Source: Thermocladium sp049965935 | GTDB taxonomy: Archaea; Thermoproteota; Thermoprotei; Thermoproteales; Thermocladiaceae | Reading direction: 5' to 3' | DNA length: 12,300 nucleotides | NCBI GenBank assembly: GCA_049965935.1 | Contig: JBMFVP010000052.1 | Span: 1 to 12,300, forward strand | Shown here: positions 1 to 6,046 of the stretch, piece by piece | Numbering within the stretch: the stretch's first letter is position 1 | Layout: the number at the start of each line of letters is the position of its first letter | Position numbers and translations under genes: made by a program | The notes under the pieces: generated by a model | What the model saw: only the letters and a program-made list of their open reading frames with translations | The model's database searches: none | What the model was told of the DNA's origin: nothing

Positions 1-245
1 ATGGCCATATCCTCCTCCCCCGGCCTCTCAAAGTATGAACTGGAGTAGTAGACGTGCCTCGGGGATTGCCTTACTAATATTGCCTTTAACTCATCAATGC
101 CCTCCACAGCCTTGTGTCGTATCATTGAGTCAACTCCAAATAATTGATAGGCCACCTCCCTCTCCCGTATTCTAGGGATATCGGGGGGCTGAAATGATCG
201 CCTATAATAATCCCTGAAGAGAACCTCTATGTATTTGATCGACAT
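1..245 (-). CDS. priS: DNA primase small (catalytic) subunit PriS, 5' part only
   Basis: Archaeal/eukaryotic-type primase catalytic subunit, which makes RNA/DNA primers at the replication fork together with PriL. Only the first 81 codons lie in the window; the gene continues past the left edge. The visible N-terminus has the family layout: an aromatic-basic opening (LFRDYYRR, about residues 9-16), PPDIPRIREREVAYQLFG, a basic RHKAV block, then PRHVYYSSSYFERPGEEDM, corresponding to the conserved region just before the catalytic Asp residues. Those Asp residues and the zinc motif are outside the window, so activity cannot be judged. The ATG (243-245) begins two bases after the PCNA stop codon, so the two genes are almost certainly co-transcribed. 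Linkage of pcna and priS is known in Crenarchaeota. The call rests on recalled family motifs, not an alignment. Confidence 0.85.
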   Translation of the reverse strand, partial: MSIKYIEVLFRDYYRRSFQPPDIPRIREREVAYQLFGVDSMIRHKAVEGIDELKAILVRQSPRHVYYSSSYFERPGEEDMA

Positions 246-247
246 CG

Positions 248-991
248 TTAATCCATGCGCGGCGCAATATAGTACGCTAACTTGCCTCCCATGGGTATCT
301 CGAACGTCAACGCTATGGGTTTCTGTGTGGCGAATTCAAGCGTCACTATGTCGCTTATTGAGGCTGCTTTAGACGTTATATCGGCCAAGTAATCGGTGGA
401 GTAAGTGGAGGCAGCCGACTCCTTTAGGTCATACTCAAACATTACATCGCCCTCCCTCTCGAACTTGATCTCCAAGTCACCCTTATCGCTTGATGCCTTC
501 ACATATATCCCATCCTCTTTTCCTTCGAACTTCACCGCATCAGCTATTATCTCAACATCCCTAATCGCTTGATCCAATGCATCGCTGGCTAGCTTAGCAG
601 TCACTGTGAAAACCGCCTTTGGAGCCGGTAATTGCTCTACCCCTATATCAAGCAATGGCATTGTTATTGTCCTGGTAGCCTTTCCAATTAACTTGACCTT
701 TAACTTACCGTTGTCGACCTCCATGACCACCTTATCATCCTTTCTAGACCTCTTTAATACCTTCTTCAAGTCATTGAAGTTTATCCCGATGTGCTCCTCT
801 CCATCTATGGCGGGATACTCCTCAAAGGCTTCCTTAGGTATGAATAGGTCCACCATGGATGTCCTAGATGGATCCAAAGCCCTTAGTCTAAGGCCGTCCT
901 GAGCCACTGTGAAAGTGGCCTCCTCTATCAGTACAGCCACCGCATCAACTATTGATGTCCATTCCCTGGCATCGGGGTAAACTAACTTCAT
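248..991 (-). CDS. pcn: DNA polymerase sliding clamp (PCNA)
   Basis: Ring-forming processivity factor that encircles DNA and tethers polymerase, FEN1, ligase and other PIP-box partners. The 247-residue length is typical. Visible family features are the N-terminal first domain with DGLRLRALDPSR and MVDLFIP, the basic stretch KKVLKRSRKDDK (DNA-facing helix side), the interdomain connector around LLDIGVEQLPAPKAVF, and the diagnostic C-terminus GGKLAYYIAPRMD. Crenarchaea often have several PCNA paralogues forming heterotrimers; which one this is cannot be told from one copy. The ATG start is supported by a TATA-like element centred 27 bases upstream, implying a leaderless mRNA. It is the promoter-proximal gene of a pcn-priS operon. 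Confidence 0.95.
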   Translation of the reverse strand: MKLVYPDAREWTSIVDAVAVLIEEATFTVAQDGLRLRALDPSRTSMVDLFIPKEAFEEYPAIDGEEHIGINFNDLKKVLKRSRKDDKVVMEVDNGKLKVKLIGKATRTITMPLLDIGVEQLPAPKAVFTVTAKLASDALDQAIRDVEIIADAVKFEGKEDGIYVKASSDKGDLEIKFEREGDVMFEYDLKESAASTYSTDYLADITSKAASISDIVTLEFATQKPIALTFEIPMGGKLAYYIAPRMD

Positions 992-1013
992 GAATTAAAT
1001 AGGTTAACCCACG

Positions 1014-1023
1014 CTTTAAAAAA
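1014..1023 (-). promoter_or_regulatory. TATA-like promoter of the pcn-priS operon
   Basis: On the minus strand this reads TTTTTTAAAG, centred about 27 bases before the PCNA ATG. This is the spacing expected when transcription begins at or next to the start codon. It is preceded by GGAG, which could serve as part of a BRE. Position and composition are the only evidence. Confidence 0.55.
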
Positions 1024-1098
1024 CTCCTGTTTGATAATAAAACATAATTCCCAATACCCCAAAACTACTCCACCCTTACAGGTGACGCAACAAGACAA

Positions 1099-1158
1099 TG
1101 CACGAAGTGCACACATTATGCCCTTACCTCCGCCTTACTGGCCCCACCCTGAAGGGGT
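1099..1158 (-). mobile_element. Possible IS200/IS605-type right-end remnant
   Basis: Two short hairpins sit close together: TGCAC-GAA-GTGCA (1099-1111, perfect) and ACCCT-GAA-GGGGT (1146-1158, one G-T pair), both with the same trinucleotide loop on the plus strand. Read on the minus strand, the order GGAAACCCC-TTC-AGGGTGGGG then GGCGGAGGTAAGG resembles crenarchaeal IS605 right ends, where the transposase reads subterminal hairpins and the omega-RNA of TnpB ends. The left end and most of the gene are missing, so this would be a dead relic. No target duplication is expected for this family. Confidence 0.3.
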
Positions 1159-1227
1159 TTCCTTGGGACGATTCATTGGTTTGTGGCCATCGCTCATCCC
1201 AATCACTTCAAGAAAAAGAAGCCCCTA
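1135..1227 (-). pseudogene. Possible decayed 3' end of a TnpB (IS605 OrfB) gene
   Basis: The minus strand encodes 29 codons, open from a TAG at 1225-1227 to a TAA at 1135-1137. They include MSDGHKPMNRPKETPSGWG. This Pro/Arg-rich tail resembles the C-terminal tails of TnpB proteins in thermophilic archaea, as I remember them. No zinc-finger cysteines or catalytic residues survive upstream, and stops interrupt the frame, so nothing functional can be expected. The segment overlaps a GAA/TTC-looped hairpin (1146-1158) and is followed by a second one (1099-1111), as at IS605 right ends. The call rests on recalled similarity and hairpins and is tentative; chance open frame is the alternative. Confidence 0.3.
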
Positions 1228-1266
1228 CATCTTTTCCTCTCTGGAACCCGGGCCGTAAGTTATAAA

Positions 1267-1349
1267 TTAGGGTTGGGGAGCCTTGTCTGCCTCAAACTGC
1301 GTTACCATTAATTGGACACGCAGTGAAAACAATGAGCTCCAAACCCTAA
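1267..1349. other. Nested inverted repeats, candidate structured RNA or element
   Basis: An outer pair, TTAGGGTTGGGGAGC (1267-1281) and GCTCCAAACCCTAA (1336-1349), can form 8 plus 5 base pairs with a small internal mismatch. Inside lies a hairpin: ACTGCGT (1296-1302) pairs perfectly with ACGCAGT (1318-1324). Its apex can add CCA/TGG (1305-1307 with 1313-1315) around a TTAAT loop. The strand is not decided. On the plus strand it would sit about 170 bases upstream of the permease gene. On the minus strand an AT-rich element near 1390-1400 could drive it. The function is unknown. Confidence 0.35.
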
Positions 1350-1450
1350 GGATGAATATTTTTCCTAGAGACGTTGCTTCTTCACCATCGTAAATATTAT
1401 CTTAGAAAAGTAAATCTCGCTATTCGTGTCGGAAGGAAGACTATACCCAT

Positions 1451-1473
1451 AAGTATAATACTTAACTAGTTAA
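1451..1473. promoter_or_regulatory. Two overlapping palindromes, probable operator
   Basis: AAGTATAATACTT (1451-1463, six-base arms around one central base) overlaps by two bases the perfect 12-bp palindrome TTAACTAGTTAA (1462-1473). They lie 45-67 bases before the permease start and just upstream of its TATA/BRE area. That position would suit an activator, or a repressor that binds cooperatively. The dyad symmetry is seen directly; binding by a dimeric HTH regulator is inferred. Confidence 0.5.
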
Positions 1474-1490
1474 AATGGAGTCTTTTTGAG

Positions 1491-1503
1491 TAATTAATTT
1501 ATT
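1491..1503 (+). promoter_or_regulatory. TATA-like element of the NCS1 permease gene
   Basis: TAATTAATTTATT lies about 15-27 bases before the ATG at 1518, giving a leaderless or nearly leaderless transcript. No Shine-Dalgarno motif precedes the ATG. A competing element is TTAAAAT at about 1471-1477, which would give a leader of roughly 18 bases. Confidence 0.4.
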
Positions 1504-1517
1504 GGATTAGCCTAGTT

Positions 1518-2918
1518 ATGACTCAGGAAAAGGAAAAAGAGGTAAATGATGAAGCACAAATAGAGGAAATAGCCAAGGGGTTACCTGAGTTCGGCAGGTT
1601 CGGGAAGGAGTTGGAAACAATAGGCATATTGCCTATCCCGAACAAGATGCGTAATTTCTCTGCGACTAAATTATTCATTTTCTGGGCAATGGCATCGGCA
1701 TCGGCCACGACTCCGCTAATAGGCTACTTACTATATGACATGGGCCTCAAGTGGGCCATAGTGGCAATGTTCCTAGGCCTAGCGCTGGGCATTGTCCCAA
1801 CATGGTTATTCAGCGAAATGGGGAGGCAAATACCATTAACTGCGCTAGTGGTGGCTAGGAAAACCTTTGGGTACGGAACCGCGCAGGCATTATCGGTGCT
1901 ATATACTGTAATTAATGTAGGTTGGTTCGCCTTGAATAATGCGGTGGGCGCTGAAATACTCTCCTCAATAACTCATTCATCCATATTTGCGTGGTATATA
2001 ATAATGGGGGTAATACAAATACTTCTGGTGCTGTTTGGAGCCAAGTGGCTGGAGTACTTCTATAGATTCACGTCGCCCATACTGGTGGCGAGCTACGCCG
2101 TGCTGACTTACTACTTAGTAACGACTTACCACGTTAATTGGGGAGCCCTATTAAGTAGTTCCCCTAACCCCTTCACGCTGAATTGGGGCAACGCTATTGG
2201 ATTGGTGCTGGCGTTCGGCATGCTTTCATGGGCATATAAGACCACCACCACCTCCAGGTTCGGGAAGCCGTATAATGGATTCTCCTGGAGCTATGGGTTG
2301 GCGACCCCCATCGGAATCTTCCTGCCAATACTATTAATGGGCATCCTAGGATATGCTGGGCAGTATTATGCCAATAATTGGAACATAGCAGCGCTCAGTT
2401 ATGGAGTGGCTCCGATCTGGGTAGTGGCTGCGTCTCTAGGTGCATCCCTAGCCATAATACACACAAACGCCATGAACCTATATCCATCCACTATAGATTT
2501 ACTTGTAGCCGTTGATCCATTAATCCGGAATAAGGCCGGCCTAAGAGCCAGATTAATGCAGCCCCTCACCACGCTCATCCTCGGCATTGCGGCGGTGTTG
2601 ACCTCGATCTTCATACTTAGCTACGTCAATGATTTCCTAAACATAGTGGGGGACGCGATTTTCCCATTAACCTTCATTTTACTGTTCGATTGGTACCTAA
2701 GATTACGCGGCAACGTTGGAATAAAGGAATTCTATGAAGTGCCGAAAAACATCAGCGGTCACCTGAAGCTGGACGCGGTAGTCTCCTTCATAATAGGCAT
2801 AGCATTGATTTACCTATTGCCCGAGGCGGCGCCAACCGTCTTCAACTACGTGCCTGCCCTCTATGTGGGTCCACTGATAGGTGCACTAATATACCTAGTA
2901 TTAATGAAAATGCATTAG
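1518..2918 (+). CDS. NCS1-family nucleobase permease (cytosine/uracil/purine transporter)
   Basis: Secondary transporter of the nucleobase:cation symporter-1 family (CodB/COG1457 type), carrying pyrimidine or purine bases across the cytoplasmic membrane. The 466-residue length is usual. A charged cytosolic N-terminus of about 45 residues contains the family-like ETIGILPIPNKMRNFSATKLFIFW entry to TM1. About twelve hydrophobic segments follow, roughly at 51-71, 79-98, 113-139, 150-170, 180-198, 225-240, 256-279, 291-312, 342-366, 370-392, 416-434 and 442-463. HTNAMNLYPSTIDLL in the second half matches the conserved region of this family. The substrate cannot be read from sequence; the convergent uridine phosphorylase gene, which would release uracil, suggests a uracil or cytosine role. 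The ATG at 1518 is chosen for its promoter spacing and the charged N-terminus. Confidence 0.85.
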   Translation: MTQEKEKEVNDEAQIEEIAKGLPEFGRFGKELETIGILPIPNKMRNFSATKLFIFWAMASASATTPLIGYLLYDMGLKWAIVAMFLGLALGIVPTWLFSEMGRQIPLTALVVARKTFGYGTAQALSVLYTVINVGWFALNNAVGAEILSSITHSSIFAWYIIMGVIQILLVLFGAKWLEYFYRFTSPILVASYAVLTYYLVTTYHVNWGALLSSSPNPFTLNWGNAIGLVLAFGMLSWAYKTTTTSRFGKPYNGFSWSYGLATPIGIFLPILLMGILGYAGQYYANNWNIAALSYGVAPIWVVAASLGASLAIIHTNAMNLYPSTIDLLVAVDPLIRNKAGLRARLMQPLTTLILGIAAVLTSIFILSYVNDFLNIVGDAIFPLTFILLFDWYLRLRGNVGIKEFYEVPKNISGHLKLDAVVSFIIGIALIYLLPEAAPTVFNYVPALYVGPLIGALIYLVLMKMH

Positions 2919-2965
2919 CTGATCCCCAGGCATGGGACTCGGCATTTAAATGAACCCAATTATTT

Positions 2966-2977
2966 AAAGAAAAATTT
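2966..2977 (-). terminator. U-rich terminator candidate after uridine phosphorylase
   Basis: On the minus strand this reads AAATTTTTCTTT, about 40 bases past the uridine phosphorylase stop, in the 98-base gap between convergent genes. Archaeal termination commonly uses such T-runs without a hairpin. It is composition-based and weak. Confidence 0.3.
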
Positions 2978-3016
2978 ATGTAATTCATTCACGTAATTCC
3001 ATTAATTTGCCCTTAA

Positions 3017-3823
3017 TTACTTGCGGATGCCCAGTATTGACTTAATGGGTTTATCTGGATACGCCTCATCCCATTCCTTAAGTAGTTTCACAGCCTCATT
3101 GGCTACCTTGACCTCATCGTTTATGCCAGCATGTGGATCAAAATCATCGGTCTCCCTGTTAGCTATTACAGCCATTATTGCGCCGGCCCGTAGGCCGTAT
3201 ACGTTGGCTATTGTTAAAACAACGGCGGTCTCCATCTCTAGATTAATTATCTTCAATTCACGAAGCCTCTCCAACAATCTAGAGCTCTCCTGCGGCAAGT
3301 ACCCATTGAAGCCGGGCCTTCCTTGCCCAATATAGAATGTGTCGGTAGTGGCCGTTAAGCCAACATGGTAACGCACGCCAAGCTCCTCCGCCGCAAGCAC
3401 GAGAGCGTTTACTACATCGGGATGAGGAGAGGCAGGGTAACCGGGGGGAGCATATTGGGCGCTTGCTCCATCCATTCTATACGCGCCTCTGCTTATCACT
3501 AAGTCGCCCACCTTTATTGATGAGAGGAGTGAACCCGTGGTTCCCACCCGTATCACCGTCCTGGCTCCACTCATTGCCAACTCATCAATTGCAATCGATG
3601 CGGAGGGACCCCCTATGCCTGATGATGTCGCAGTTATCGGCGCACCTCTATATTTCCCATTAAATGTCCTGTACTCCCTGGACTCCGATTTCTCTGTGAC
3701 CTCATCCCAATGAGAGGCTATTAGCTGAACTCTATCCGGATCCCCTGGGAGCAATACGTATGGATTCACCTTGGACACGCGGAGATGATATACTTGACCG
3801 CTTACCGTTGGTCTGGTGGCCAT
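3017..3823 (-). CDS. udp: Uridine phosphorylase
   Basis: Cytosolic PNP_UDP_1 family enzyme that cleaves uridine with phosphate to uracil and ribose 1-phosphate (EC 2.4.2.3), feeding pyrimidine salvage. The 268-residue protein has GDPDR (27-31, phosphate-site Arg), SSGIGGPSASIAIDEL (67-82), RVGTTGS (92-98), HVGLTATTDTFYIGQ (153-167) and the ribose-binding motif NLEMETA (194-200). The FYIGQGRPG run fits uridine phosphorylase better than methylthioadenosine or purine nucleoside phosphorylase, though substrate range in archaea can be broad. The ATG at 3823 has a TATA-like element 20-29 bases upstream. It is convergent with the nucleobase permease, and the pairing supports a shared salvage role rather than an operon. 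Confidence 0.9.
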   Translation of the reverse strand: MATRPTVSGQVYHLRVSKVNPYVLLPGDPDRVQLIASHWDEVTEKSESREYRTFNGKYRGAPITATSSGIGGPSASIAIDELAMSGARTVIRVGTTGSLLSSIKVGDLVISRGAYRMDGASAQYAPPGYPASPHPDVVNALVLAAEELGVRYHVGLTATTDTFYIGQGRPGFNGYLPQESSRLLERLRELKIINLEMETAVVLTIANVYGLRAGAIMAVIANRETDDFDPHAGINDEVKVANEAVKLLKEWDEAYPDKPIKSILGIRK

Positions 3824-3842
3824 AAATACAAGTAGAAAAGCC

Positions 3843-3852
3843 TAGTTTAAAG
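3843..3852 (-). promoter_or_regulatory. TATA-like promoter of uridine phosphorylase
   Basis: On the minus strand this reads CTTTAAACTA, centred about 25 bases from the ATG at 3821-3823. That is consistent with a leaderless transcript. Confidence 0.5.
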
Positions 3853-3945
3853 TTATGGGGAACTGATGCCTATGTAGCGCAGGACTTGATAGATGCATGG
3901 ATCCACTGTGATGTGATTACCATGATTAGCAATTAAGGGGTCCAT

Positions 3946-3965
3946 TCCCTTGCTTAAGCAAGGGA
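3946..3965. repeat. Perfect 20-bp palindrome after the coiled-coil operon
   Basis: TCCCTTGCTTAAGCAAGGGA is fully self-complementary. It lies 10-29 bases past the stop codon of the minus-strand coiled-coil gene and about 120 bases from the uridine phosphorylase start. An upstream AAGGG (3935-3939) could pair alternatively with CCCTT (3947-3951). No T-run follows, so a bacterial-style terminator is not indicated. It may be an RNA 3'-end structure or a protein-binding site. Confidence 0.6.
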
Positions 3966-3974
3966 TCTTTCTTG

Positions 3975-4532
3975 TTAGGAACCTTGTTTAAGCATTGAGA
4001 ATGCTTGAACCGCTTTCCTCAGTACCTCGGCCTCCTTCTTTAGCCTTTGATAAACCTCCTCAGAGATCTCGTTGCGTGACTTAGCGTCCTCCACTTCCTT
4101 TAACATATTATCTATTTGATCCAGGGAGGTCTTGGCTATATCTATGGATCTTAACCAATGATCCGTGATTAGAGATGATAATTCCTCTACCTTGGACTCA
4201 AGGTCCTCGTACGTCTTTGATAGGGATGTCATCATTTCGTTTAGTTCAGCGTAGGACTTGGTGAATACATCGTCATCTATTAGACCTATTTCTTTCTGTG
4301 CAGTCAACATCTCCATTTGCTTCCTTAACTCCTCTATTTCCAGCTTCATTTGATTAAGCCGTGATTGAAGCATGGCCTCGTCGAAGTCCCAATTCTTCTT
4401 TATCTTGTTCACAATCGATTGGTAAGCATTCCATGATTCCTGAGCCCTCCTTAATTCGTCGCTGTACTCCTTATACTTACCCTCTATGAGGCGCTTAATA
4501 TCGTCGAATAGCTTCGATATGTTCTGCATCAT
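3975..4532 (-). CDS. Coiled-coil protein of unknown function (second of a paralogous pair)
   Basis: I do not recognise a named family. The 185-residue protein is almost wholly charged alpha-helix, with long heptad-like stretches (about 5-120 and 130-180), no signal peptide, no membrane segment and no cysteine. Two related modules, EIGLIDDDVFTKSYAEL in the middle and RNEISEEVYQRLKKEAEVL near the C-terminus, match modules in the upstream neighbour, so the two genes are paralogues. The start is ATGATG overlapping the upstream TGA, with GGAGG seven bases before it, which strongly supports translational coupling. The two products may form a hetero-coiled-coil. A structural or cytoskeletal role is only a guess; similarity to ESCRT-III or arcadins was considered but not shown. 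Confidence 0.8.
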   Translation of the reverse strand: MMQNISKLFDDIKRLIEGKYKEYSDELRRAQESWNAYQSIVNKIKKNWDFDEAMLQSRLNQMKLEIEELRKQMEMLTAQKEIGLIDDDVFTKSYAELNEMMTSLSKTYEDLESKVEELSSLITDHWLRSIDIAKTSLDQIDNMLKEVEDAKSRNEISEEVYQRLKKEAEVLRKAVQAFSMLKQGS

Positions 4533-5281
4533 GATAATCCTCCCTGCACTAGTTTCTCTAGGTCTCCGCGTAGTTTATCATAAACGTCCTTAGATATTTT
4601 TCCATTCTTTAACAATTCATCGAGTTTAGCCAGCGACATCCTTATCTTTGCTGACTCAGGTGATTCTGAGGTCATTATGATGCGCCTATAATGATTCATC
4701 ACCCTATTGCTTAGGTCACCATACCTCTCCTTGAAGTCCTTTAATTGATTATCCAATTTATCCAGTTTCCTCCCCAACTCCTCCTTCAACTTAGCATAGG
4801 CATCCGAATCTATTGTTCCCAACTCCTTCCTTAACTCCACCTCCTTCAACTCATCCCTATACCTATTCAGAGTCGACTCGAGCAGGGAAATATATTGAGA
4901 TATGACTGGAGAGGATTGATCGAAGTAGCTCTTTGTCTTAATCGTGTAAGACTCGTACTCCCTCCACCTGTCCTCCATATTGCGAACCTCGCCGCCTAAT
5001 TTCTCGACTAATGACTGGATCGAGTTAATTATTGCATCCTCGGGATCGGTTACAACTGGCGTCGTGGTGACAACAGTTATGGGCTTAACCTCGGGCTTAG
5101 TCTCAGGCTTCTTCTCGGCTTGAGGCAATTGAGGCGCGGCCCTTGATTGAGCTATATACACTGGGCACGAGTAGTAATCCCCTAAGCAATACCAATTAAA
5201 TGGATTAACCTGCTTATTGGTGTATCCACATATAAAGCCACCCGCACCACGCTTAAGCGCTGGACACGTGCTTGCACCCAT
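4529..5281 (-). CDS. Coiled-coil protein with Cys-rich N-terminal head, function unknown
   Basis: A 250-residue protein in three parts. Residues 1-42 hold four cysteines (C6, C18, C32, C39) with aromatic residues, ending CLGDYYSCPVY, which looks like a small zinc- or iron-sulfur-binding head. Residues about 43-80 are a Pro/Lys/Glu/Thr linker. Residues about 81-250 are charged helix with coiled-coil potential. It contains the modules ELGTIDSDAYAKLKEEL and NGKISKDVYDKLRGDLEKL, shared with the downstream gene, which its last four bases overlap. There is no signal peptide or membrane segment, so it is probably cytosolic. The ATG is supported by a strong TATA box centred 27 bases upstream. I cannot assign a function; metal binding is inferred from the cysteine pattern. 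Confidence 0.8.
   Translation of the reverse strand: MGASTCPALKRGAGGFICGYTNKQVNPFNWYCLGDYYSCPVYIAQSRAAPQLPQAEKKPETKPEVKPITVVTTTPVVTDPEDAIINSIQSLVEKLGGEVRNMEDRWREYESYTIKTKSYFDQSSPVISQYISLLESTLNRYRDELKEVELRKELGTIDSDAYAKLKEELGRKLDKLDNQLKDFKERYGDLSNRVMNHYRRIIMTSESPESAKIRMSLAKLDELLKNGKISKDVYDKLRGDLEKLVQGGLS
4539..4543 (-). promoter_or_regulatory. Shine-Dalgarno site of the second coiled-coil gene
   Basis: On the minus strand this is GGAGG, followed by a short spacer and ATGATG, located inside the end of the upstream gene. It decides the start of the downstream gene and indicates re-initiation or coupling within one mRNA. Confidence 0.6.
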
Positions 5282-5303
5282 GAAACTTACTGATAACGCT
5301 CTC

Positions 5304-5311
5304 TTTTATAG
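5304..5311 (-). promoter_or_regulatory. Strong TATA box of the coiled-coil operon
   Basis: CTATAAAA on the minus strand, preceded by an A-rich BRE-like run and centred 27 bases before the ATG at 5281. It shows the coiled-coil pair has its own promoter, separate from the nucleotidylyltransferase transcript upstream. Confidence 0.65.
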
Positions 5312-5320
5312 TTTTTGATT

Positions 5321-5333
5321 CAAAAATGAAAAA
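5321..5333 (-). terminator. T-run terminator after the nucleotidylyltransferase
   Basis: TTTTTCATTTTTG on the minus strand begins about 12 bases beyond the stop codon at 5345. Paired T-tracts are the usual archaeal termination signal. It precedes the TATA box of the next operon. Confidence 0.5.
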
Positions 5334-5344
5334 TCCCCCACAGA

Positions 5345-6046
5345 TTAATTAGACCGCAGGTACTCAGCCCTTAATAGGCTGAGGTAATCATCCATGGTTC
5401 CCACGTCCCTCTTGGATCCGCTTGCCTCATAACTCCCAATCCTATACCCCTTACTGAGGAGCAACTTCACGAAAGCATCCATGTCGATAAATGAGTCCGG
5501 CAACTCCTTAATCGCCTTACCCCTCAACACGTAATTGCCGGCCGATATGGGGAACTCCAGGACCGGCTTCTCGCTCCACTTAATTAATTCGCCATTTTCA
5601 TCAAGCTCCAGAACCCCGAAACGCACCTGCTGCTTCACTCTAGTCACCATTATGGTCATATCCCACCCCCTCTCCAAGTGGCGGGAAAGCATTCCTTCGA
5701 AGCCTTCATCCATGACTATATCCCCATTCGCTACAATCACGGCATCATCATCATTCACCACGCCCTTAAGAAAGCCCAAGTGGCCGGCCGTCCCCATTAA
5801 CTTATCATGAATCACTATTCCAATATCGGCATTCATGGATTTACCGATGGATTTCACTGCCGGTATCGCTAGATCAGCCATATAATGAAGCACCACGTAT
5901 GTCTTGGCATTAATGCTGAGCAGCTTCCTTATTGCTCCCATCATTACCGGGCCATCGATCGTTGGGAGAAGAGGCTTGGGAATGCTGAGCGTGAGCGGGC
6001 GTAATCGTTCGCCGAGTCCAGCCGCCAGCACCACGCCATAAATCAT
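5345..6046 (-). CDS. Sugar-phosphate nucleotidylyltransferase
   Basis: Transfers NMP from an NTP to a sugar 1-phosphate, giving a nucleotide sugar for glycan or polysaccharide synthesis. The 233-residue protein is a single Rossmann-like NTP_transferase domain. It has the signature LAAGLGERLRPLT followed by PKPLLP (7-19 and 23-28), GTAG (85-88, base and ribose contact), NGD (107-109, metal-binding Asp), an EKP motif near residue 160 and RDVGT near residue 214. There is no C-terminal left-handed beta-helix, so it resembles mannose-1-phosphate guanylyl- or heptose-phosphate-type enzymes more than bifunctional GlmU-like ones. Sugar and nucleotide are not determinable. Its ATG overlaps by four bases the stop codon of the Cys-module gene, indicating co-translation. 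Confidence 0.88.
   Translation of the reverse strand: MIYGVVLAAGLGERLRPLTLSIPKPLLPTIDGPVMMGAIRKLLSINAKTYVVLHYMADLAIPAVKSIGKSMNADIGIVIHDKLMGTAGHLGFLKGVVNDDDAVIVANGDIVMDEGFEGMLSRHLERGWDMTIMVTRVKQQVRFGVLELDENGELIKWSEKPVLEFPISAGNYVLRGKAIKELPDSFIDMDAFVKLLLSKGYRIGSYEASGSKRDVGTMDDYLSLLRAEYLRSN

Noticed and set aside
606..902. 98-codon plus-strand open frame
   Set aside because: Lies wholly within PCNA on the opposite strand; the composition is that of an antisense shadow.
1031..1258. 75-codon plus-strand open frame in the pcn-permease gap
   Set aside because: Pro/Ser-rich and low complexity, no start signal, no recognisable domain, and it overlaps the hairpins and the better-supported minus-strand TnpB-like relic.
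992..1517. Riboswitch controlling the permease
   Set aside because: No known aptamer core recognised, and the promoter spacing suggests a leaderless transcript, leaving no room for a leader.
3824..3974. C/D-box small RNA or tRNA between uridine phosphorylase and the coiled-coil operon
   Set aside because: GTGATGT at about 3908-3915 is only a near match to a C box and no CTGA lies at a suitable downstream distance; no T-arm or cloverleaf could be drawn.
3975..5281. ESCRT-III/CdvB-like or arcadin identity for the coiled-coil pair
   Set aside because: Helical content and size are compatible, but no MIM-like C-terminus, winged helix or arcadin-specific sequence could be identified; naming them would be a guess.
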